Of a stretch of DNA of 11,515 nucleotides, positions 6,659 through 11,515 are shown piece after piece (position 1 is the stretch's first letter; every line of letters begins with the position of its first letter). The translations under genes were made by a program, and so were the position numbers. Source of the stretch: Chloroflexota bacterium (GTDB taxonomy: Bacteria > Chloroflexota > Dehalococcoidia > GIF9 > UBA5629); contig JAPLHM010000176.1 of NCBI GenBank assembly GCA_026389635.1, forward strand, positions 1-11,515, given 5' to 3'. The notes beneath the pieces were generated by a model that saw only the letters and a program-made list of their open reading frames with translations, did no database searches and had not been told where the DNA came from.

Positions 6659-7212
6659 TAGGGGTTGCCATCAGGGCCAGCGGTGGCGGCAATCATGAAC
6701 AGCGATATAATGAGCACGGTTACAGCTGCTACAAGGGCTATCTGCAGGAGAAGCACGCCAACGCCCCACCACATCCACGTCCGCTGTGTCTTTTTGAAGT
6801 GCTCGACGCTGTCCCAGCGCTTGTTCTGCCAGGCCCATTCGTTGCCGCGCATGCCGAGGATAATGGCCATGACCAGGCCGATTACCCAGCCGAAGTACGG
6901 TAGTATGCCGCACAGTGCTATAAAAGAGATCCAGACGTTGTTGCCGATGCCCCAAATCCAGGTGAGCAGGAAGCCGCCCCAGTTCCACCCGCGTATCTCG
7001 GGTGGCATTCGGGAGAGGGCACCCAGGCCGGAGGTATATGAGGAACCGGACGGGATGACACCAGGCCAGTCACCTTCTTTAAGCTTCGCATCCAGGCACT
7101 GGTTGCAATAGATTTGCCCGTCGATGGTCACCTTGCACTCAGGGCAGACGTACCTTCCGCAGCTGCTGCAGCCGCCGATAGCTTCACGATCGTTGTGTGT
7201 AGCGCACTTCAT
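6631..7212 (-). CDS. B-box-like zinc finger membrane protein (paralog 2 of tandem pair)
   Basis: This 193-residue protein is of unknown function. The N-terminal zinc finger has ligands C3, H6, C15, C18, C23, C26, C36 and C39, a spacing like a B-box or cross-brace finger. After a linker of about 35 residues comes the motif RGWNWGGFLLTWIWGIGNNV, then hydrophobic segments, then GNEWAWQNKRWDSVEHFKKT, and a final transmembrane helix rich in V/L/I/A. The Trp-rich 'GN.WAW..RWDS..HFK' element occurs in small bacterial membrane proteins of uncharacterised families. The finger is predicted to be cytosolic. Start: ATG at 7210-7212 with AGGAG at 7222-7226. It is 36 bp downstream of its paralog and almost certainly co-transcribed with it. 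It differs from the paralog in the linker, in a small insertion between the central helices, and in its C-terminal tail. Confidence 0.87.
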   Translation of the reverse strand: MKCATHNDREAIGGCSSCGRYVCPECKVTIDGQIYCNQCLDAKLKEGDWPGVIPSGSSYTSGLGALSRMPPEIRGWNWGGFLLTWIWGIGNNVWISFIALCGILPYFGWVIGLVMAIILGMRGNEWAWQNKRWDSVEHFKKTQRTWMWWGVGVLLLQIALVAAVTVLIISLFMIAATAGPDGNPYWHRIFPSI

Positions 7213-7248
7213 CTTTGTATTCTCCTGATTTTAAGTCAATGGCTGCTT

Positions 7249-7797
7249 TTACCAAAATGGCTGGGTGCCGGACTGCTGCAAACCCCAGACGATGAGACCT
7301 AAGCCGAGAAGAAGCATGATGGTAAGCAGAATGGTTACGGCGATCGTTATGCCCAACCCCCACACGGTCCAGGTATGCTGCACACGCTTGAAATGCTCTA
7401 CGCTGTCCCAGCGCCGGCTTTGCCAGGCCCACTGGTTGCCCTTGAATGCCAGCACCCAGGGCATGACCATGAACCCGAGATAAGGGATGAATACGAGGAA
7501 AGACCACCATACGTTGTTGCCGATGCCCCAGACCCAGGTAAGCAGGAAGCCGCCCCAGTTCCATTCGCCGAGTTCCCGCGGTACGGAAGCCTTGCTTCCC
7601 ATACCGGATGTGTTCCCCGTAATTAAAACGGTCGCCGGTTGTGAAGCCGTGATACTATCTCCGGAAACCATTCTCTGGACGCATGAATTGCAGTATACCC
7701 TGCCCTCGTATTCCACCTTGCATTCCGGGCAGACAGCTTCGTTACAAGCTACGCAGGCGCCAACCGCATCGCGGTCAGGATGATGATAACAGTACAT
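7249..7797 (-). CDS. B-box-like zinc finger membrane protein (paralog 1 of tandem pair)
   Basis: This 182-residue protein has the same plan as the downstream gene. Zinc ligands are at identical positions (C3, H6, C15, C18, C23, C26, C36, C39). A linker spans 40-77. WNWGGFLLTWVWGIGNNVWW starts at 79, followed by a hydrophobic hairpin to about 118. GNQWAWQSRRWDSVEHFKRV is at 120-139, with a final helix at about 147-173. Near-identical blocks with its neighbour, visible also at base level around the RWDSVEHFK segment, point to a tandem duplication. The start is well fixed by AAGGAGGT 4 nt before the ATG. It is the first gene of the unit and faces an AT-rich control region. No enzymatic motif is seen. 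A sensor, adaptor or membrane-organising role is possible but unproven. Confidence 0.88.
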   Translation of the reverse strand: MYCYHHPDRDAVGACVACNEAVCPECKVEYEGRVYCNSCVQRMVSGDSITASQPATVLITGNTSGMGSKASVPRELGEWNWGGFLLTWVWGIGNNVWWSFLVFIPYLGFMVMPWVLAFKGNQWAWQSRRWDSVEHFKRVQHTWTVWGLGITIAVTILLTIMLLLGLGLIVWGLQQSGTQPFW

Positions 7798-7801
7798 GGC
7801 T

Positions 7802-7809
7802 ACCTCCTT
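7802..7809 (-). promoter_or_regulatory. Consensus Shine-Dalgarno of the first zinc-finger paralog
   Basis: AAGGAGGT on the complementary strand lies 4 nt before the ATG at 7797. It is the only full consensus ribosome site in the window, which suggests strong translation initiation compared with neighbours such as pyrE and the M50 gene, which have almost none. Confidence 0.8.
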
Positions 7810-7892
7810 GGGATAGGGGTGACTGCACCCGCCATACAGGTGATCAATTCAGTGATTTAAATACAGTATAGTTTATACCCACCGTATAAATC

Positions 7893-7906
7893 CAACCGGC
7901 CGGTTG
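7893..7906. promoter_or_regulatory. Perfect 14-bp palindrome, possible operator
   Basis: CAACCGGCCGGTTG is a perfect palindrome without spacer, flanked by mismatching C and A. It overlaps the best minus-strand -35 candidate (7895-7890) and lies in the divergent control region, a usual place for a dimeric repressor site. No regulator gene is adjacent, and a spacerless GC-rich palindrome can also arise by chance. Confidence 0.35.
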
Positions 7907-7960
7907 AGGGTGAACTAAACTTTTTTTCCGCAGTTCCGTTTTATCTTGCATGAGGGAAAA

Positions 7961-8062
7961 ATGGGGGACAGAACAATGAGTGCCAACAAACAGTTCGCAG
8001 TAATCTTGATAGGATACTCAATCATCTGCTCTTTTTTAATGCTCGTTGTCTGCTCCTGGTAA
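7961..8062 (+). CDS. Candidate small single-span membrane protein (33 aa)
   Basis: ATG at 7961 is preceded by GAGGG (7952-7956), and an in-frame ATG at 7976 is preceded by GGGGGA (7963-7968). Either gives a short protein of 33 or 28 residues ending CSW at TAA 8060-8062, followed at once by TAG. After a polar start (MSANKQ) nearly all residues are hydrophobic (FAVILIGYSIICSFLMLVV), a plausible single transmembrane helix. Near its end the codons TTT TTA form a T_TTT_TTA heptamer. The -1 frame continues to 8133 with a second hydrophobic segment and would end 12 bp before the hydrolase ATG at 8146. It could be a real small protein, a frameshifted two-helix protein, or a decayed gene. No homology is recognised. 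Confidence 0.3.
   Translation: MGDRTMSANKQFAVILIGYSIICSFLMLVVCSW
8032..8038 (+). other. T_TTT_TTA heptamer, possible -1 frameshift site
   Basis: The heptamer is in the X_XXY_YYZ phase relative to the ORF starting at 7961/7976. A -1 slip there enters a frame reading NARCLLLVIANGLATLAGLH and then SVYGKIVKEYY to TAG at 8131-8133. That frame has no ATG, GTG or TTG of its own after the TGA at 7951. A Shine-Dalgarno-like AGGA lies 17 nt upstream (8011-8014). The only simple hairpin downstream (CACTG/CAGTG, 8081-8101) is 42 nt away, farther than is usual for a stimulator. A T-run is also a classic site of indel error or mutation. Confidence 0.25.
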
Positions 8063-8145
8063 TAGCAAATGGACTGGCGACACTGGCAGGGCTGCACAGT
8101 GTATACGGCAAGATAGTCAAAGAGTATTATTAGCGGGATAACGAC

Positions 8146-8940
8146 ATGGCGGATAGCTGGCAGGAATTCAAAGCGTACGACCACCCGTCCATCCTTAATT
8201 TCATTTTTTATCCCAGGCAGGACGATTACAGACCAGCCGACACGGAACGAGCAACAGGATACGTGGTTCCCGTGGGAGAGGGCGTTAATATCTCCTGCTG
8301 GTTATATTTCGGGGACGCTGAAAACGCTAACATGCTTTTCTTTCACGGCAACGGAGAGCTGGCCAGTGAATATGAAGATATTGGCATCGCCTTCAACAGT
8401 ATCGGCCTGAACCTTTTCGTGGCAGATTACAGGGGGTATGGTGGCAGTGGTGGCAGGCCTTCGGTGACCGGCATGATGAGGGATGCCCATGCTATTGCGA
8501 GGTGGTTCAAACGGTTCTTACAGGACAAGGATTATACGGGGAGCCGCTTTATCATGGGACGCTCTTTGGGCAGCGCGCCAGCCATCGAGTTAGCGGCCGC
8601 ATATCCTTCTGATTTCAGGGGGGTGGTAATAGAGAGCGGTTTTTGTGACGTGACGGATCTGTTGGGCAGGACGGGACGAATACTACACCAGCCCGGCCAC
8701 TCGGCTCCTGCCTCACCGGGATTTGACCGGGTCATTAAGATAACCATGCCTGCCCTCGTAATCCACGGCCAGTACGATTCAATTGTTCCGCTGGAGGAGG
8801 GGGAGAAGATTATTAGAAACGTCGCCTCGGCCGATAAAAAGATGGTGATTATACCTGAGGCGGATCACAACACGATTTTTGCCGAGGGCGTTGAACTCTA
8901 CCTGCGCGAGCTCGGTGATTTCGTGGTCAAGCACAAATAA
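8146..8940 (+). CDS. Alpha/beta hydrolase (serine aminopeptidase S33/FrsA-like group)
   Basis: This is a 264-residue alpha/beta hydrolase. The oxyanion segment is LFFHGNGE (His67-Gly68). A YRGYGGSGG loop at 95-103 is typical of the BEM46/YfhR-like group. The nucleophile elbow GRSLGS carries Ser140. The probable acid is Asp211 in GQYDSIVP, and the catalytic His is His241 in EADHNTIF. There is no signal peptide and no clear N-terminal anchor, so it is probably cytosolic. Start: ATG at 8146 with only a weak CGGGA at 8134-8138. The N-terminal residues (SWQEFKAYDHPSILNFIFYP) match the usual lead-in to this fold, which supports the start. The substrate is unknown; esterase or thioesterase-like activity is the general expectation. 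It is unrelated in detail to the smaller hydrolase at 1358. The gene ends directly at a strong terminator. Confidence 0.91.
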   Translation: MADSWQEFKAYDHPSILNFIFYPRQDDYRPADTERATGYVVPVGEGVNISCWLYFGDAENANMLFFHGNGELASEYEDIGIAFNSIGLNLFVADYRGYGGSGGRPSVTGMMRDAHAIARWFKRFLQDKDYTGSRFIMGRSLGSAPAIELAAAYPSDFRGVVIESGFCDVTDLLGRTGRILHQPGHSAPASPGFDRVIKITMPALVIHGQYDSIVPLEEGEKIIRNVASADKKMVIIPEADHNTIFAEGVELYLRELGDFVVKHK

Positions 8941-8973
8941 AAAAGCCCCCTCCGTCCACCGGAGGGGGCTTTT
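8941..8973. terminator. Strong bidirectional intrinsic terminator
   Basis: AAAAGCCCCCTCCG (8941-8954) pairs perfectly with CGGAGGGGGCTTTT (8960-8973) around a 5-nt loop. It begins right after the hydrolase TAA and ends 10 bp before the rplY stop. On the minus strand the stem runs into TTTTTTATTT, an excellent U-tract for rplY. On the plus strand only the four stem Ts follow, so termination there is probably somewhat weaker. Confidence 0.93.
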
Positions 8974-8983
8974 GAAAGCGGTA

Positions 8984-9625
8984 TTATTTCTTCTCGGGCT
9001 TCTCTGCGGCCACTTCCTCTTCGCCCTCTGCGGCTGCTTCTGCTGCCGGGACTTCTTCAACGGCCTTGCGTACCTCTGCAACCTTGATCAGCATCTGGTC
9101 AGGATCAGCCAAAATAGTAATCTTGCTGCTAACCTTGAGGTCCTTGACATGTATGGACTGCTCCGGGAGTGCCAGGCCGGAAATGTCGACCTCGATATTA
9201 TGCGGGAGGTCATCCGGCAGGGCCTCGACCTGGAGTGCTGTCATGGCATGCAGGAGGGAGACGTTCTTAAGCTTCAGGGCCGGGGCGGCGCCGGTAAAGA
9301 CCAGCGGAACATCAGCCTTGAGTTTCTCCGCCATATTGACCTGGTAAAAATCCACATGGATGGGCTCGCCGGTCATGGGGTTGCGCTGCACGTCACGGAT
9401 GAGCACCATGCCCGGTGTGTCGGTACCCCCTATCTTAAGTGCGATCAGGTCTGTCCCTCCCGCCCTGGCAATGATCTGGCCGAGCTTGCGGGCTTCGACC
9501 TGGACGGGCTGTGACTCAATGCCGTTACCATAGATATTGCAGGGTACCAGGCCGCCACGCCGCAGGAACCGCACTTTCTTGCCTTTGACTTCCCTTTTTA
9601 ACACTTCAAGCTCAAGTCTTTTCAT
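8984..9625 (-). CDS. rplY: 50S ribosomal protein L25, Ctc (general stress) form
   Basis: L25 binds 5S rRNA in the large ribosomal subunit. At 213 residues this is the long, two-domain TL5/Ctc form. The N-terminal 5S-binding domain (about 1-95) contains GKKVRFLRRGGLVPCNIYG and ends in RDVQRNPMTGEPIHVDFYQV, a very typical block. The C-terminal beta domain (about 96-185) contains ALPDDLPHNIEVDISGL and ILADPDQMLIKV. A charged Ala/Glu-rich tail ends KPEKK. The start is set by GGAGA 6 nt upstream (9632-9636 complementary). It is transcribed from its own probable promoter at 9658-9686 and ends at the bidirectional terminator. In Bacillus the Ctc form is under stress control; nothing here shows that directly. 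Confidence 0.96.
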   Translation of the reverse strand: MKRLELEVLKREVKGKKVRFLRRGGLVPCNIYGNGIESQPVQVEARKLGQIIARAGGTDLIALKIGGTDTPGMVLIRDVQRNPMTGEPIHVDFYQVNMAEKLKADVPLVFTGAAPALKLKNVSLLHAMTALQVEALPDDLPHNIEVDISGLALPEQSIHVKDLKVSSKITILADPDQMLIKVAEVRKAVEEVPAAEAAAEGEEEVAAEKPEKK

Positions 9626-9657
9626 CGTCTTTCTCCAGAGTTAGTAACAAAGCATAG

Positions 9658-9686
9658 AGATTACCCTGTTGGAACGTTAAAGTCAA
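9658..9686 (-). promoter_or_regulatory. Possible promoter of rplY
   Basis: On the complementary strand TTGACT (9686-9681, 5 of 6 matches) is followed after 17 nt by TAATCT (9663-9658, 3 of 6). The spacing and strong -35 are right but the -10 is poor. The start would be near 9651, giving a short leader of about 25 nt. Confidence 0.4.
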
Positions 9687-9693
9687 ATTTTAT

Positions 9694-9726
9694 GAGTACG
9701 GCCCGGCCATGCGCAGCCGGGTACTC
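9694..9726 (-). terminator. Hairpin at the end of the radical SAM gene, weak terminator
   Basis: GAGTA (9694-9698) pairs with TACTC (9722-9726), and inside it CCCGGC (9702-9707) pairs with GCCGGG (9716-9721), leaving a CGG bulge and an 8-nt loop. It overlaps the TGA of the radical SAM gene. Read on the minus strand it is followed by ATAAAATTTG, a poor U-tract, so termination may be partial and rplY may receive read-through. Confidence 0.45.
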
Positions 9727-11515
9727 AAAGGATTTCCTGAGCCCTGGCGCGGCACGATGGATGACAGCTCTGGAGCCCGCACAGGTTGCAATCCCCTGCC
9801 CTGCAATCGCGGGTCAGCTCCCCTGACAGCATCCTTTCCCGCTCGGATCTGAGGAAACCGGTACTCACACCGGGGCTGATATGCTGCCAGGGCAGCAACT
9901 CGTCAGGGTCCCGCTCCCGGTGGGCATAGAAGGACGGGTCCATGCCGCACTCGTCAAAAGCCTGCTGCCACCTGGAAAAATCGAAAAGCTCGCTCCATGT
10001 GGCCAGCCGGCAGCCCTTTTTCCAGGCTGTGTAGATGACAGCGCCGAGGCGGCGGTCCCCACGTGACAGCACGGCCTCGAGCAGGCTGGTTTTAGCATCG
10101 TGCCAGGAGAGATGCACACCGCTGCGGCGCAGCAGGCTTTGCAACAGGGCCTGCTTGGCTTCAAGCTGTTCACCGGAGTCCTGGGCGGCCCACTGGCAAG
10201 GGGTATGGGGTTTGGGAACGAAAGACGATAACGAGACCCTGACCCGCGGTGGACGCCCGCGTATACTCTTGCCCATCCGGCTTATAGAGTCCACCAGGAC
10301 GGCAATGTCTCGCACATCGTCAGTCGTCTCCGAGGGCAGGCCTGTCATAAAGTAAAGCTTGAGGTTCATCCAGTCTTTTTCAAAGGCGGCAGCAAAGGTT
10401 TCCAGCATGGCGTCCTGAGGTATCCACTTATTTATAGCCCGGCGCATACGCTCGCTGCCTGCCTCAGGGGCGAAGGTCAGCGTAGTTTTACGGCCAGCAG
10501 GAAGGGAATCGATAAGATTGATAGAAGATTTGTCCATCCTCAGGCTGGGCAGGGAGATAGTTATCCCGGCCCGGGCATATCTGTCTGAAAGGGTCTGGAC
10601 AAGGTGGCTGATGTCGCTGTAATCGCCGGAGCTAAGAGATATAAGTGACAGAGTATTGTAGCCCGTATTTTCCAGCAGGCAGCCAGCGGACTCGAGAACC
10701 GTGTCCTCGGGGAGTTCCCTTACCGGGCGATAGAGTACCCCGGCCTGGCAGAAGCGGCAGCCGCGGCTGCAGCCGCGCTGGATCTCCACGGCGGCACGGT
10801 CGTGTATAACCTCTATATAAGGCACCACCGGCCGCGTCACGGGCCTTAGCTTAACTGCCATAACTTTGGCGACGCTGGGCGGAGCTGCATTCTCCAAAGG
10901 ATGCATAGAAGCCAGCGTCCCATCTGCATGGTAAGACGGCGTGTAAAAGCGGGGAACGTAGATACCGGGCAAATCCGCCAGGTAGCGCAGCAATACGTCC
11001 CTGTCACCCTTGTGTCGTTGCACAGCGTTTAACATCCCCTCCAAAGCATCTTCAGCTTCGCCGGCGAAGAACACATCAATAAAGTCTGAAAGCGGTTCCG
11101 GGTTCATGGCACAGGTGCCGCCAGCCACTACCAGCGGGTGTGAACCGTCGCGCTGGCGGCTGAAAACGGGCAGTCCCGCCAGGTCGAGCATGTTTAGAAC
11201 GGTGGTGCAGCTCAGCTCATAGCCCAATGAAAAGCCGATAATATCGAAGTCCCGCAGTGGCCGGCCGGTCTCGAGACTGCAAAGCGGCAGATGATGCCGG
11301 CGGAGTGCCTGCTCCATATCGACCCACGGCGCGTAAACGCGTTCTGCAAGAGCGCCGGGCATGCTGTTGATGATCTCGTAGAGTATGGGTATCGCCATGT
11401 TGGACATCCCCACCTCGTAGATATCAGGGAACGCCAGCGCCACCCGTACACCGGCCGCTTCCCAGTTTTTGGGCGTGGAATTCCATTCCCCGCCGGTGTA
11501 TCGTGCGGGTTTTAC
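9725..11515 (-). CDS. Radical SAM protein, TIGR03960/YgiQ-like family (5' truncated by window edge)
   Basis: 596 residues plus TGA are visible. The frame stays open to the right edge: the 24 codons before the GTG at 11443 read VKPARYTGGEWNSTPKNWEA and on, which matches the family's N-terminus, so the GTG is not the start. Only about 10-20 residues should be missing. The order is an N-terminal B12-binding-like region (VRVALAFPDIYEVGMSNMAI, then GFSLGYELSCTTVLNMLDLA and GGTCAMNPEPLSDFIDVFFA). Then comes the radical SAM core with RGCSRGCRFC (cysteines at bases 10771-10769, 10759-10757 and 10750-10748) to bind the 4Fe-4S cluster. A C-terminal Cys-rich tail (DCRAGDCNLCGLQSCHPSC) follows, perhaps another metal site. 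The substrate is not established for the family as far as I know. In other genomes it often sits beside a DUF2344 partner and ribosomal genes; here rplY follows. Confidence 0.9.
   Translation of the reverse strand, partial: VKPARYTGGEWNSTPKNWEAAGVRVALAFPDIYEVGMSNMAIPILYEIINSMPGALAERVYAPWVDMEQALRRHHLPLCSLETGRPLRDFDIIGFSLGYELSCTTVLNMLDLAGLPVFSRQRDGSHPLVVAGGTCAMNPEPLSDFIDVFFAGEAEDALEGMLNAVQRHKGDRDVLLRYLADLPGIYVPRFYTPSYHADGTLASMHPLENAAPPSVAKVMAVKLRPVTRPVVPYIEVIHDRAAVEIQRGCSRGCRFCQAGVLYRPVRELPEDTVLESAGCLLENTGYNTLSLISLSSGDYSDISHLVQTLSDRYARAGITISLPSLRMDKSSINLIDSLPAGRKTTLTFAPEAGSERMRRAINKWIPQDAMLETFAAAFEKDWMNLKLYFMTGLPSETTDDVRDIAVLVDSISRMGKSIRGRPPRVRVSLSSFVPKPHTPCQWAAQDSGEQLEAKQALLQSLLRRSGVHLSWHDAKTSLLEAVLSRGDRRLGAVIYTAWKKGCRLATWSELFDFSRWQQAFDECGMDPSFYAHRERDPDELLPWQHISPGVSTGFLRSERERMLSGELTRDCRAGDCNLCGLQSCHPSCRARAQEIL

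Larger units (their letters stand above)
7798..7960. other. AT-rich divergent control region
   Basis: No gene is supported here. It separates the minus-strand zinc-finger pair from the plus-strand ORF/hydrolase unit and must hold promoters for both. The 7851-7890 stretch is AT-rich with several -10-like boxes. On the minus strand there is TATACT (7870-7865), with TTGGAT (7895-7890) 19 nt before it, a weak pair. On the plus strand there are TATAGT (7867-7872) and TATAAA (7885-7890), neither with a good -35. A small inverted repeat GTATA-GTT-TATAC lies at 7866-7878, and a 14-bp palindrome at 7893-7906. I cannot assign the promoters firmly. Confidence 0.45.

Noticed and set aside
8081..8101. CACTG/CAGTG hairpin as frameshift stimulator
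   Set aside because: It begins 42 nt after the heptamer, much farther than the usual 5-9 nt, and the stem is only 5 bp.
7915..8184. Minus-strand open frame of 89 codons across the 7.9-8.1 kb gap
   Set aside because: Its start lies inside the well-supported hydrolase gene at 8146, there is no family resemblance, no convincing ribosome site, and composition looks random. The plus-strand reading is slightly better.
8879..9514. 211-codon plus-strand frame through the terminator and rplY
   Set aside because: It crosses a strong terminator hairpin and is antisense to the clear L25 gene.
11441..11443. GTG as the start of the radical SAM gene
   Set aside because: The 24 codons to the window edge remain in frame and match the family N-terminus (KPARYTGGE).

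Overview
The window looks like a piece of a bacterial chromosome (base composition roughly mid-50s % GC by eye), mostly housekeeping and ordinary accessory genes. No phage, IS element, tRNA, rRNA or CRISPR array is visible. The gene set, the GyrA tail and a degenerate 'TCATTG...GGCAATCT' hairpin repeat after gyrA are reminiscent of Chloroflexota of the Dehalococcoidia type. That assignment is an inference from memory, not a search result.

Layout. Plus strand 1-3187: the 3' part of gyrA (cut by the left edge), a short repeat-like hairpin, a small alpha/beta hydrolase, and an M50 (site-2 type) membrane metalloprotease with two CBS domains. Minus strand 4302-3233: pyrE (orotate phosphoribosyltransferase) followed by a UspA-type universal stress protein. 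A divergent promoter region follows. Plus strand 4438-5397: a protein with two zinc ribbons, a proline-rich linker and five TPR repeats. Minus strand 7797-5415: two tandem paralogous membrane proteins, each with an N-terminal B-box-like zinc finger, then rmuC. rmuC has its own consensus-like promoter overlapping the stop codon of the preceding gene. The 7798-8145 gap holds an AT-rich divergent control region with a perfect 14-bp palindrome and a candidate tiny membrane-protein ORF containing a T_TTT_TTA heptamer. Plus strand 8146-8940: a second alpha/beta hydrolase, ending at a strong bidirectional terminator. Minus strand 11515-8984: a YgiQ-like/TIGR03960-type radical SAM protein (cut by the right edge), then rplY (ribosomal protein L25/Ctc).

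How the parts relate. Gene pairs converge at 3187/3233, 5397/5415 and 8940/8984, so the window is a series of small transcription units rather than one pathway operon. Recognisable roles cover DNA topology (GyrA), DNA maintenance (RmuC), pyrimidine synthesis (PyrE), translation (L25) and stress or membrane proteolysis (UspA, M50). The least understood parts are the zinc-finger membrane paralogs, the zinc-ribbon/TPR protein and the small ORF with the heptamer. I see no convincing new multi-gene system. The best candidate for something undescribed is the small membrane ORF at 7961-8133, and it could equally be a decayed gene or a homopolymer error.
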